A DNA stretch of 64,000 bases from Agromyces atrinae (GTDB taxonomy: Bacteria > Actinomycetota > Actinomycetes > Actinomycetales > Microbacteriaceae), in assembly GCF_013407835.1 (NCBI RefSeq), contig NZ_JACCBI010000001.1, positions 558,001 to 622,000 of the forward strand. Reading direction: 5' to 3'. Each line of letters opens with the position of its first letter. Positions within the stretch are counted from its first letter, which is position 1. The notes under the pieces are model-generated. The model saw nothing but the letters and a program-made list of their open reading frames with translations, was not told the DNA's origin and did not search any database. Of this stretch, positions 10,494-21,395 are shown one piece after another. The translations under genes were made by a program, and so were the position numbers.

Positions 10494-11660
10494 ATGAAGA
10501 TGACTGCGCCTTCCACCCTAAGCCCGGCTCCCCAGCTCTCGATCGGTCCGATCGAGCTCGAGGTGCCGGTCGTCCTCGCGCCCATGGCGGGCATCACGAA
10601 CACCGCGTTCCGTCGGCTCTGCCGCGAGTTCGGCGCGGGTCTGTACGTGAGCGAGATGATCACCTCTCGAGCCCTCGTCGAGCGCACTCCTGAGTCGATG
10701 CGGCTCATCACGCACCACGAGAGCGAGACGACGCGCTCGATCCAGCTCTACGGCGTCGACCCGAAGACCGTGGCCGAGGCCGTCACGATGCTCGTCGCGG
10801 AAGACCGCGCCGATCACATCGACCTGAACTTCGGGTGCCCCGTGCCCAAGGTGACGCGCAAGGGCGGAGGCGCCGCCCTGCCGTGGAAGATCGGACTCTT
10901 CCGTTCGATCGTCGAGGGCGCGGTGAAGGCCGCCGGCGACGTGCCGCTCACGGTGAAGATGCGCAAGGGCATCGACTCCGACTACCTGACCTACCTCGAG
11001 GCCGGTCGCATCGCTGAGGGCGCGGGCGCCGCGTCGATCGCGCTGCACGCGCGTACCGCCGCCGAGTTCTACTCGGGTCAGGCCGACTGGTCGGCCATCG
11101 CGAAGCTCAAAGAGACGATCACGTCGACGCCCGTACTCGGCAACGGCGACATCTGGTCGGCCGACGACGCCCTGCGCATGGTCGCCGAGACCGGCTGCGA
11201 CGGTGTCGTGGTCGGTCGAGGATGCCTCGGTCGTCCCTGGCTCTTCGGCGACCTCGCTGCGGCGTTCCGCGGTGAGAGCGTCAAGGCCGAGCCGAATCTG
11301 GGACAGGTCGCCGACGCGTTCCGCCGTCACGCCGAACTGCTTGCCGAGTTCTTCGACAGTGAAGAGCGCGGCTGCCGCGACATCCGCAAGCACGTCGCCT
11401 GGTACTTCAAGGGTTACCCCGTCGGCGGCGAGTTGCGCGCGAAGCTCGCGACCGTCGAGTCGCTCGCGTCGCTCGACGACCTGCTCGGCACGCTCGACCC
11501 CGACGTCGCCTACCCGGGCGAGGGGGCCGAGGGTCCGCGCGGTCGCGCCGGCACGCCGAAGCGACCGGCGCTTCCCGACGGATGGCTCGATTCGCAGGAA
11601 CTCGTCGGCGCCGAGCGGGGCACGCTCGTCGAAGCCGAACTCGACACGAGCGGGGGATGA
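10494..11660 (+). CDS. dusB: tRNA-dihydrouridine synthase, DusB type
   Basis: This FMN-dependent enzyme reduces uridine to dihydrouridine in tRNA D-loops. The protein (388 aa) has a TIM barrel with VVLAPMAGITNTAFR at the N-terminus and the catalytic Cys in DLNFGCPVPKVTRKGGG. RNA- and FMN-binding segments follow (VKMRKGID, LHARTA, GNGDI, VVVGRGCLGRPWLF), then a helical C-terminal domain. A purine run (GGAAGAA) precedes the ATG; a second in-frame ATG lies two codons on. The stop overlaps the dgt start (ATGA), making dusB-dgt-dnaG one coupled transcription unit. Confidence 0.95.
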   Translation: MKMTAPSTLSPAPQLSIGPIELEVPVVLAPMAGITNTAFRRLCREFGAGLYVSEMITSRALVERTPESMRLITHHESETTRSIQLYGVDPKTVAEAVTMLVAEDRADHIDLNFGCPVPKVTRKGGGAALPWKIGLFRSIVEGAVKAAGDVPLTVKMRKGIDSDYLTYLEAGRIAEGAGAASIALHARTAAEFYSGQADWSAIAKLKETITSTPVLGNGDIWSADDALRMVAETGCDGVVVGRGCLGRPWLFGDLAAAFRGESVKAEPNLGQVADAFRRHAELLAEFFDSEERGCRDIRKHVAWYFKGYPVGGELRAKLATVESLASLDDLLGTLDPDVAYPGEGAEGPRGRAGTPKRPALPDGWLDSQELVGAERGTLVEAELDTSGG

Positions 11661-12919
11661 CGGTGGCGGCTGTCGATGCGAACGGATACAGCGACGTCGA
11701 TGCCGAGCGCTGGCTCCCCGAAGAGCACACGTCGACGCGGAGCGACTTCGCCCGCGACCGCGCGCGACTGCTGCACTCGAGTGCGCTCCGCCGTCTCGCG
11801 GCGAAGACCCAGGTACTGAGTCCCACGGCGGGGCTCGACTTCGCGCGCAACCGACTCACGCACTCGCTCGAGGTCGCTCAGGTCGGGCGAGAGCTCGCGA
11901 CGAGTCTCGGACTCGACCCCGACGTCGTCGACACGGCGTGCCTCGCCCACGATCTCGGGCACCCGCCCTTCGGCCACAACGGGGAGCGCGCGCTCAACGA
12001 CTGGGCCGCCGACATCGGCGGCTTCGAGGGCAACGCCCAGACCCTGCGCCTGCTCACACGCCTCGAGCCGAAGGTGTTCGGTGCCGACGGGCAGAGCTAT
12101 GGCCTGAACCTCACCCGTGCGAGCCTCGACGCGAGCTGCAAGTACCCGTGGCCCGAATCGGAGGGAATCCCCGACCCGAGCGGGCGCTCCAAGTTCGGCT
12201 TCTACAGTGATGATCTGCCCGTCTTCGAGTGGCTCCGCGCCGGAGCCCGGCCGCGTGTGCGCTGCATCGAGGCCCAGGTCATGGATCTCTCCGACGACAT
12301 CGCGTACTCCGTCCACGACTTCGAGGACGCCATCGTCGGCGGCTACATCGATGTCTCGACGCTCTCGAGCCGCGTCGATCACGACGATCTCGTCGACTCC
12401 ATGTTCGAGTGGATCGGCGGCGCGATCTCGCACGACGAGCTCATCGCCGCCTTCGACCGGCTCGACTCGCTCGACGGCTGGCCGTCGGGCTGGTCGGCGT
12501 CCCGCGAAGATCAGGGGCGTCTCAAGAACCTCACGAGTCAGCTCATCGGCCGTTTCGCCGCCGCGGCGACGGATGCCACGCGCGCGGCGTTCCCGCAGTC
12601 GAGCCTCGCCCGTTTCGGCGCCGATGTCGTCGTGCCCCGTGAGATCGCGGCCGAGATCGCCGTGCTCAAGGGGATCGTCGCGGCGTACGTGATGTCGCGC
12701 AACACCCGTCAGCCCGTCTACGCGCACCAGCGCGACGTGCTCTCGAGTCTCGCGGAGGTGCTCTTCGAGACGGGCTCGGCTCACCTCGACCCGGGCTTCG
12801 CCGCCGAGTGGCGCGACGCCCGAGACGACGCAGCGCGCCGTCGTGTCGTCGTCGACCAGGTCGCGAGCCTCACCGATCAGTCGGCGCTCGCGTGGCACGA
12901 ACGCCTGGTGCAGCACTGA
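11657..12919 (+). CDS. dgt: Deoxyguanosinetriphosphate triphosphohydrolase-like protein
   Basis: This HD-domain enzyme removes tripolyphosphate from dGTP and other dNTPs and so tunes precursor pools. The protein (420 aa) shows the N-terminal RSDFARDRARLLHSSALRRL, then NRLTHSLEV (first His) and LAHDLGHPPFGHNGE (HD pair), typical of the short actinobacterial Dgt-like subfamily. The start overlaps the dusB stop, and the longer upstream frame is a shadow. The stop codon shares a base with the dnaG ATG (TGATG), and dgt next to dnaG is conserved in actinobacteria. Confidence 0.95.
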   Translation: MTVAAVDANGYSDVDAERWLPEEHTSTRSDFARDRARLLHSSALRRLAAKTQVLSPTAGLDFARNRLTHSLEVAQVGRELATSLGLDPDVVDTACLAHDLGHPPFGHNGERALNDWAADIGGFEGNAQTLRLLTRLEPKVFGADGQSYGLNLTRASLDASCKYPWPESEGIPDPSGRSKFGFYSDDLPVFEWLRAGARPRVRCIEAQVMDLSDDIAYSVHDFEDAIVGGYIDVSTLSSRVDHDDLVDSMFEWIGGAISHDELIAAFDRLDSLDGWPSGWSASREDQGRLKNLTSQLIGRFAAAATDATRAAFPQSSLARFGADVVVPREIAAEIAVLKGIVAAYVMSRNTRQPVYAHQRDVLSSLAEVLFETGSAHLDPGFAAEWRDARDDAARRRVVVDQVASLTDQSALAWHERLVQH

Positions 12920-14775
12920 TGGCCGGTCGCATCCGCCAGAGCGACGTCGACGAGGTCAAGGCCCGCACCAACATCGCCGACATCGTGGGCGACCACGTGA
13001 GTCTCAAGTCGGCGGGAGTCGGGTCGCTCAAGGGCCTCTGCCCGTTCCACGACGAGCGCAGCCCGAGCTTCCACGTGCGCCCCCAGCTCGGCTACTACCA
13101 CTGCTTCGGGTGCGGCGAGTCGGGCGACGTCTACACGTTCCTGCAGAAGATGGACCACGTCACGTTCGCCGAGGCCGTCGAACGTCTCGCCGGTCGCATC
13201 GCGTTCGAACTGCACTACGAGGACGGCGGCCAGGCGAGCGACCACGGCAACCGTGCGCGCCTTCTCGCCGCCAACGCCGCCGCCGCCGAGTTCTTCGAGG
13301 AACGCCTGTCGTCGCCGGGGGCGGAGCCCGGTCGGCGCTTCCTCGGTGAGCGCGGATTCGACGCGGCATCCGCGAAGCACTTCGGAGTCGGTTTCGCGCC
13401 GAAGAGCTGGGACGAACTCACGAAGCACCTGCGGTCGAAGGGTTTCCGTGACGAGGAGCTCGCCGCAGCCGGCCTCGTCTCGCAGGGCGATCGTGGTGTC
13501 TACGACCGCTTCCGCGGGCGACTCGTCTGGCCCATTCGCGACGTCACCGGGCAGACCGTCGGTTTCGGCGCCCGTCGCCTGCTCGACGACGACAAGGGCC
13601 CGAAGTACCTCAACACCCCCGAGACGCAGATCTACCACAAGGCGCAGGTGCTCTACGGTCTCGACGTCGCCAAGCGCGACATCGCCCGATCGCAGCAGGT
13701 GGTCGTCGTCGAGGGGTACACCGACGTCATGGCGTGCCACCTCGCGGGCGTGACGACCGCCGTCGCGACATGCGGAACCTCGTTCGGCGTCGACCACATC
13801 AAGGTGCTCCGCCGCGTCCTCGGCGACGACTCCGGCATCGGCGAGGTCATCTTCACGTTCGACCCCGACGCGGCCGGTGAGAAGGCCGCGATGCGTGCCT
13901 TCGCCGAGGAGCAGCGGTTCGCCGCCCAGACCTTCGTGGCCGTGGCTCCCGAAGGCCTCGATCCGTGCGACCTGCGTCTGGCTCGCGGCGACGCCGCAGT
14001 GCGCTCCATCATCGAGCAGCGCACCCCGATGTTCGAGTTCGTCATCCGGCATACCCTCTCGCGGTACGACCTCGAGACCGTCGAGGGTCGTGTCGCCGCG
14101 CTCCGCGCCGCGGCGCCCATCGTGGCCGACATCCGCGACCCGTCGATCCGGCCCGGGTACGCGCGTGAACTCGCCCGCATGCTCGGCGTCGATCTCGCCG
14201 AGGTGTCGCGCGCCGTCGCGTCGGCGGGCCGCCGCGACCGCGGCACGTCGACGGAGGCTCCGGCGAAGGGCGATGCCGCGACGGCACCCGCGACCGAGCG
14301 GCCGTACTCGATCTCCGACCTGCCCGCCGACCCCGCGACGCGGCTCGAGCGCGACGCCCTGCAGGCGATCCTGCAGCACTCCGACATCCTCGGCCCCGAC
14401 CTCCTGCATCAGGCCGTCGACTGCCGCTTCGGCAATCAGGCCCTCGCCGTCGTGCGCGACGGGATCGCGGCGAACATCGACACGCTCGCCTCCCCGACCG
14501 GCATCGACACGCTCCTCGCCGACGTGCCGAAGCCCTTCGCCGGCCTCGTGCAGCAACTCGTCGTCGCGCCACTGCCCGAGCGCACCGAGCGTGAGCTCAC
14601 GGCGTACGTGCGCGGTGTGGTGACGGCGCTCATCGATCGCGAACTGCTGCGGCAGAAGGCCGAACTGCTCGGGCGCCTGCAGCGCACCGACCGCACCGAC
14701 GTCGAGGCCTACGGCGCCGTGCAGCGGGCACTCGTGCTCGTCGAGGCCGACCGTCGTGCCTTGCGATCCGAGTAG
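12919..14775 (+). CDS. dnaG: DNA primase
   Basis: DnaG makes the RNA primers for replication. The 618-residue protein has an N-terminal CHC2 zinc finger (C41, H44, C62, C65), followed by the catalytic core with the TOPRIM segment VVVVEGYTDVMA (Glu and metal-binding Asp) and FDPDAAGEKAA. The C-terminal DnaB-interacting domain follows a Thr/Ala-rich linker around residues 445-470. The ATG at 12919 shares its A with the dgt stop. The complete motif set and normal length argue for a functional gene. Confidence 0.97.
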   Translation: MAGRIRQSDVDEVKARTNIADIVGDHVSLKSAGVGSLKGLCPFHDERSPSFHVRPQLGYYHCFGCGESGDVYTFLQKMDHVTFAEAVERLAGRIAFELHYEDGGQASDHGNRARLLAANAAAAEFFEERLSSPGAEPGRRFLGERGFDAASAKHFGVGFAPKSWDELTKHLRSKGFRDEELAAAGLVSQGDRGVYDRFRGRLVWPIRDVTGQTVGFGARRLLDDDKGPKYLNTPETQIYHKAQVLYGLDVAKRDIARSQQVVVVEGYTDVMACHLAGVTTAVATCGTSFGVDHIKVLRRVLGDDSGIGEVIFTFDPDAAGEKAAMRAFAEEQRFAAQTFVAVAPEGLDPCDLRLARGDAAVRSIIEQRTPMFEFVIRHTLSRYDLETVEGRVAALRAAAPIVADIRDPSIRPGYARELARMLGVDLAEVSRAVASAGRRDRGTSTEAPAKGDAATAPATERPYSISDLPADPATRLERDALQAILQHSDILGPDLLHQAVDCRFGNQALAVVRDGIAANIDTLASPTGIDTLLADVPKPFAGLVQQLVVAPLPERTERELTAYVRGVVTALIDRELLRQKAELLGRLQRTDRTDVEAYGAVQRALVLVEADRRALRSE

Positions 14776-14985
14776 CAGTCGCTCGCGTCATCCCTTCGCT
14801 ACCTCGATCGCAGGTCGTGCAGGTTCGACGACCGATCATGGCTCATCTTCGGCACATGTTGCAGATCGGTAAACATTCCTCACTCAGCATGCGCCTCGCT
14901 TGGGGGGTGTGTTAGTCCTAGTAGATGCCCGCCGCAGCCAGTCGGTTGCGTCCGGCGCGACACTCAGAGGAATGAGGAGACGGAT

Positions 14986-16611
14986 ATGGCATCCAGAACC
15001 ATGAAGGGTCGGCGCGCTCTCGGCGCGGCGGCGGGAATCTCGGCCGCGGCACTCGTGCTCGCCGGCTGCTCCGCCGGAACCGACACCGGCGGCGGGGGAG
15101 TGTTGACGATCGGCACGACGGAGCAGATCACCTCGATCGACCCGGCCGGCTCGTACGACAACGGCTCCTTCGCGGTCATGAACCAGGTCTATCCGTTCCT
15201 CATGAACACGCCCTACGGCAGCCCCGACGTCGAGCCCGACATCGCGGAGTCCGCCGAGTTCACGAGTCCCACCGAGTACACCGTGACGCTCAAGCCGGGC
15301 CTGAAGTTCGCCAACGGCAACGACCTCACCTCGTCGGACGTCAAGTTCACGTTCGACCGCCAGCTCGCGATCGCCGATCCGAATGGTCCGTCGTCGCTGC
15401 TCTACAACCTCGACTCGGTCGCCGCACCCGACGACACGACCGTCGTCTTCACGCTGCTGAGCGAGAACGACCAGATCTTCCCGCAGATCCTGTCGAGCCC
15501 TGTCGGCCCGATCGTCGACGAGGAGGTCTTCTCGGCCGATTCGATCACGAGCGACGACGACATCGTCGCGGGCAACGGTTTCGCCGGTCAGTACACGATC
15601 ACGAGCTACGACTTCAACAACCTCATCGCGTACAAGGCCAACCCCGACTACGAGGGTCTCCTCGGCGCGGCGAAGACCGACTCGATCAACGTCAAGTACT
15701 ACACCGACTCGTCGAACCTGAAGCTCGACGTGCAAGAGGGCAACATCGACGTCGCGAACCGTACGCTCTCGGCGACCGACATCGAAGACCTCCGCTCGAA
15801 CGACAACGTCAAGATCGTCGACGGCCCCGGCGGCGAGATCCGTTACCTCGTCTTCAACTTCGACACGATGCCGTTCGGTGCGACGACGCCCGAGGCCGAC
15901 CCGGCCAAGGCTCTCGCCGTCCGCCAGGCGATCGCCGACCTCATCGACCGCGAAGCGATCTCAGAAGAGGTCTACAAGGGCACGTTCACGCCCCTGTACT
16001 CCTACGTCCCCGAGGGACTGACCGGTGCCAACGAGTCGCTCAAGAGCCTCTACGGCGATGGTCAGGGCGCACCCGACCCGGCCAAGGCCGAGGCGACGCT
16101 CACGGCCGCCGGCATCACGACGCCCGTGCCGATCAACATCCAGTACGTCGCCGAGCGCTACGGCCCCTCGTCGGGTGACGAGTACGCGGTCATCAAGGAC
16201 AACCTCGACTCGAGCGGCCTCTTCACGGTCACCCTCCAGTCGACCGAGTGGGTGCAGTACTCGAAGGACCGCGTCGCCGACCTCTACCCGGCCTACCAGC
16301 TGGGTTGGTTCCCCGACTACTCTGACGCCGACAACTACCTCACGCCGTTCTTCCTGGCCGACAACTTCCTCGCCAACCACTACGACAACCCGACCGTCAA
16401 CGACCTGATCCTCCAGCAGGCCGTCACGGTCGACCCGGCCGAGCGTACGGCGCTCATCGAGCAGATCCAGGACGCCGTCGCGGCCGACCTCTCGACGATC
16501 CCGTACATGCAGGGTGCACAGCTCGCCGTCGTGGGCGCGGATGTCGAGGGTGCTGAAGACACTCTCGACGCGTCGTTCAAGTTCCGGTACGCGGCTCTCT
16601 CGAAGGGCTGA
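14986..16611 (+). CDS. ABC transporter substrate-binding lipoprotein, family 5 (peptide/nickel type)
   Basis: The protein (541 aa) begins with a basic stretch, a hydrophobic segment and the lipobox LAGC (Cys about residue 27), so it should be a membrane-anchored extracellular lipoprotein. The mature part is an SBP_bac_5 domain (TLKPGLKFANGNDLTSSDVKFTFDR region) as in DppA/OppA proteins that bind oligopeptides or related ligands. The sequence AGGAATGAGGAG gives a strong ribosome-binding site before the ATG. It heads a five-gene transporter operon plus a dehydrogenase. The ligand is unknown. The 210 bases upstream hold no promoter I can call with confidence. Confidence 0.93.
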   Translation: MASRTMKGRRALGAAAGISAAALVLAGCSAGTDTGGGGVLTIGTTEQITSIDPAGSYDNGSFAVMNQVYPFLMNTPYGSPDVEPDIAESAEFTSPTEYTVTLKPGLKFANGNDLTSSDVKFTFDRQLAIADPNGPSSLLYNLDSVAAPDDTTVVFTLLSENDQIFPQILSSPVGPIVDEEVFSADSITSDDDIVAGNGFAGQYTITSYDFNNLIAYKANPDYEGLLGAAKTDSINVKYYTDSSNLKLDVQEGNIDVANRTLSATDIEDLRSNDNVKIVDGPGGEIRYLVFNFDTMPFGATTPEADPAKALAVRQAIADLIDREAISEEVYKGTFTPLYSYVPEGLTGANESLKSLYGDGQGAPDPAKAEATLTAAGITTPVPINIQYVAERYGPSSGDEYAVIKDNLDSSGLFTVTLQSTEWVQYSKDRVADLYPAYQLGWFPDYSDADNYLTPFFLADNFLANHYDNPTVNDLILQQAVTVDPAERTALIEQIQDAVAADLSTIPYMQGAQLAVVGADVEGAEDTLDASFKFRYAALSKG

Positions 16612-16641
16612 GTCCGCCGAGTAGAGTTCCACCAACACAAC

Positions 16642-16683
16642 CGAAGGCGGGTGGGCCGCTCACGAGCGGGCCACCCGCCTTCG
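16642..16683 (+). repeat. Strong intergenic hairpin between binding-protein and permease genes
   Basis: CGAAGGCGGGTGG at 16642-16654 pairs perfectly with CCACCCGCCTTCG at 16671-16683. After one G-G mismatch, CCGCT (16656-16660) pairs with AGCGG (16665-16669) around a CACG loop. No T tract follows, so it is probably an mRNA-stabilising or attenuating structure that raises binding-protein expression over the membrane genes. Confidence 0.75.
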
Positions 16684-16701
16684 GGCGTTGAAAGGCGAGG
16701 G

Positions 16702-17802
16702 ATGACTGTGACCACCGCAACCGTTCCACCGGGTTCCTCCGACGGAGCGGCCGCGCCCCGAGCGGCGAAACGCCGCGGCGGGGGCGGACTCTGGAGATAT
16801 CTGCTCGTCAGATTCCTCCTGATCTTCCCGACGATCTTCATCCTCGTGACGCTCGTCTTCTTCCTCATGCGGACGACGGGCGATCCGATCACGGCGGCCC
16901 AGGGCGGGCGCGTGCCGCCCGACCGGCTGGCCGAGCTCATCGCCGCGGCCGGATACGACCGCCCGCTGTGGGAGCAGTACATCGAGTACCTCGGCCAGCT
17001 CCTGCGCGGAGACTTCGGCACGACGCTCACGACGGGCCGCCCCGTCATCGACGTGCTCTTCACCTACGGCCCCGCGACGTTCGAGCTCGCCTTCTACTCG
17101 CTCATCGTGGCGTTCATCGTCGGCATTCCGCTCGGTATGGTCGCCGCCTACTTCCGCGACAAGGCGCCCGACGCCTTCCTCCGCGTCTTCGCGATCCTCT
17201 GCTACGCGACGCCCGTGTTCTTCGCGGGTCTGCTCCTGAAGCTCGTCTTCGCCGTCTGGCTCAAGTGGTTGCCGGTCGCCGGTCGTGCCTCGACGGGCGC
17301 CGAACTGCAGATGCAGGTGCTTCCGAACACGACCGGTTTCTACACGATCGACGCGCTCATGACGGGAAACCCGGCCGTGCTCGGCGACGTGCTCGCACAC
17401 GCCGTGCTGCCGTCGATCGCGCTCGGCCTGCTCACGGCGGGCGTGTTCCTCCGACTCGTGCGCACGAACGTCATCGGCACGCTCTCGACCGACTACGTCG
17501 ACGCCGCACGCTCTCGCGGTGTGAGCGAATTCCGGCTCGTGCGGAAGCACGCGTACCGCCCCGCGCTCATCCCGATCATCACCGTCATCGGCCTGCAGAT
17601 CGCTCTGCTGCTGGGAGGCGCGGTGCTCACCGAGACGACGTTCGAGTGGAAGGGTCTCGGCTTCATGCTCGCCCAGTTCCTGCAGTCGCGCGACTTCGTC
17701 GCTGTGCAGGGCATCGTCGCGCTCCTCGCGATCATCGTGGCTCTCACGAACTTCCTCGTCGACATTCTCGCGGCGATCATCGACCCGAGAGTGAGGTACT
17801 GA
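16702..17802 (+). CDS. ABC transporter permease, DppB/OppB type
   Basis: A 366-residue inner-membrane subunit. After a Gly/Arg-rich cytoplasmic tail come six membrane segments and the BPD_transp_1 coupling (EAA) loop, here DYVDAARSRGVSEFRLVRKH. A long extracellular loop follows the first helix (TGDPITAAQGGRVPPDRL), typical of DppB. The ATG at 16702 follows AAAGGCGAGGG, a good ribosome-binding site; the upstream in-frame region lies inside the intergenic hairpin and is non-coding. One base separates its stop from the DppC-like gene, so they are co-translated. Confidence 0.93.
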   Translation: MTVTTATVPPGSSDGAAAPRAAKRRGGGGLWRYLLVRFLLIFPTIFILVTLVFFLMRTTGDPITAAQGGRVPPDRLAELIAAAGYDRPLWEQYIEYLGQLLRGDFGTTLTTGRPVIDVLFTYGPATFELAFYSLIVAFIVGIPLGMVAAYFRDKAPDAFLRVFAILCYATPVFFAGLLLKLVFAVWLKWLPVAGRASTGAELQMQVLPNTTGFYTIDALMTGNPAVLGDVLAHAVLPSIALGLLTAGVFLRLVRTNVIGTLSTDYVDAARSRGVSEFRLVRKHAYRPALIPIITVIGLQIALLLGGAVLTETTFEWKGLGFMLAQFLQSRDFVAVQGIVALLAIIVALTNFLVDILAAIIDPRVRY

Positions 17803-17803
17803 C

Positions 17804-18864
17804 ATGAGTACCGTCTCCCGTGCGCCGAAGCGATCCCTGGCGTCCCGTCTTCCCGTCGTCCATCAGCTGCAGCAGAGCGTCGGCCTGCAGCGCGGCATGC
17901 TCATCGCGGGCCTCGTCGTCTCGGGCGTCTTCGTGCTCACCGCGATCTTCGCCCCGCTCATCGCCCCCTTCGGCTTCGCGCAGCGGCGGGACGACGCGGG
18001 CATCTTCGGGGCGCAGCAGCCGCCGTCGGCCGAACACCTCTTCGGCACGACCGTCGGCGGGTACGACGTGCTGTCGCGCGTGCTGTGGGGTGCGCAGACG
18101 GCGCTCTTCGTGATCGTCGTCTCCGTCATCCTTTCGATCTTCGCCGGCGTGCTCCTCGGGCTCGTCTCGGGGTACTTCGGCGGTTGGCTCGATCGTGTGC
18201 TCGTCGTCGTGTGCGACGCGATCTACGCGTTCCCGTCGCTCCTCCTCGCGATCGTGATGTCGATCGTCATCTCGGGCGGTCAGTCGAGCCTCGTCGGCGG
18301 TGTCTTCGCTGCGGCGATCTCGATCACCGTGGTGTTCATCCCGCAGTACTTCCGGGTCATCCGCGCGGAGACGGTGCGCATCAAGGCCGAGGCCTACGTC
18401 GAGTCCGCGAAGGTCATCGGCGCGAGCTCGAACCGCATCATGTTCCGACATGTGCTGCGGAACGCGACCCGCACGCTGCCGCTCATCGTGACGCTCAACT
18501 CGTCGGAGGCGATCCTCACGCTCGCCGGTCTCGGCTTCCTCGGATTCGGCATCGAGCCGACGGCCGCCGCGGAGTGGGGCTACGACCTGAACCGCGCCCT
18601 CTCCGACGTCACGAGCGGCATCTGGTGGACGGCCCTCTACCCGGGCCTCGCGATCGTCCTCGTCGTGCTCGGCATCACCCTCGTCGGCGAGAGCCTCAAC
18701 GACCTCGCCGACCCGCGCCTCCGCGGTCGCCGGGCCGTCGCGCAGTCGGCCGGCGTCGTCGCCGAGACGTCCGTCGTGCCCGGCGGCTCACTCACCGCCG
18801 GTCCGGGCGGGCTCGGCGGGCTCGAAGACGGAGAATCGTTCGACGAACACGGAATCGAGACACG

Positions 18865-18868
<4 letters not shown>
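17804..18868 (+). CDS. ABC transporter permease, DppC/OppC type
   Basis: The second membrane subunit (354 aa) has the OppC N-terminal domain (first helix near residues 32-55) and six segments in all. Its EAA loop is AYVESAKVIGASSNRIMFRH. The C-terminal tail after residue 305 is unusually long, Gly/Ser/Glu-rich and presumably disordered. It overlaps the next gene by four bases (ATGA), consistent with one operon for binding protein, two permeases and ATPases. Confidence 0.93.
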
Positions 18869-20549
<1,681 letters not shown>

Positions 20550-20553
<4 letters not shown>

Positions 20554-21395
20554 GTCACGGTGCCGCACACGGCTTCCCCGTCCACTTGAGCGATCTCACG
20601 ATCGAATACCCTGCGCACGGTCCGAGCCCCGCACACGTCGCCGTGCACGGACTCAGCCTGCGCATCGAACCCGGCGAGGTCGTCGGCCTGCTGGGTGGAT
20701 CGGGCTCCGGGAAGAGCACGGTCGCCGACGTCATCTCGGGCGACTTCTTGAAGGCGCGCGCCGGTGAGGTGCACCCCGTGATCACGGGCGGGCAGGCGAC
20801 GGTGCTCGGCTACGAATTGCGCGGCCTCGGCCGCCGGGCGAGCGCCGAGTTGCACTTCGATGTCGGGCACGTCGGTCAGGACGCCGGCGCGGTGCTCCCG
20901 GCCGACCGCAGCGTCGCCGAGATCGTGGGCGAGCCCATCCTCGTGCGCGACCCGAGCTACAACCGATCCGCCCTCATGTCGCGCGTCGCGACCATCATCG
21001 ATGCCGTCCGTCTGCCGCTCACGGTGCTCGACTCGTACCCCTACGAGCTCAGCTCGGGTCAACGTCAGCGCGTCGCCATCGCGCGTGCTCTCGTGCTCGG
21101 CCCGGCGCTCCTCGTCGCCGATGAGCCGACGACGGGCATCGACGTGACGGTGCGCGACTCGATCGTCGACCTCATCCACGAGCTGCAGGCCCAACGCACC
21201 TTCTCCGCGCTCATCGTGAGCCACGACCTCTCGGTGCTCGAACGTCTCGTCGATCGCGTCGCCGTGCTCGATCGCGGCCGGCTCGTCGCACTCGGCACCC
21301 TCGACGAGGTCTTCTCCGATCCGATCCACCCGTACGTCGTGCGCCTCGCCGACGAACTCGCCGAAGCGGGTCTCGAACTCTCGGCCGCCGAATGA
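20550..21395 (+). CDS. Additional single-domain ABC ATPase, peptide-transporter type
   Basis: A 281-residue ATPase with Walker A LGGSGSGKST, signature LSSGQRQR, Walker B LLVADEPTTGID and H-loop VSHDL. It also carries the oligopeptide-family tail IHPYVVRLADEL. All catalytic motifs are present, although the signature has Ser for the first Gly. It starts inside the stop of the fused ATPase (ATGA) and overlaps the dehydrogenase start in the same way. Because the fused protein already supplies two domains, this third one is surplus to the usual stoichiometry. It may form an alternative ATPase dimer or serve another permease. Confidence 0.9.

Noticed and set aside
14776..14985. Promoter for the peptide transporter operon
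   Set aside because: TTGGGG (14900-14905) and several TAG-rich hexamers occur, but none has both boxes at proper spacing, so no call is made.
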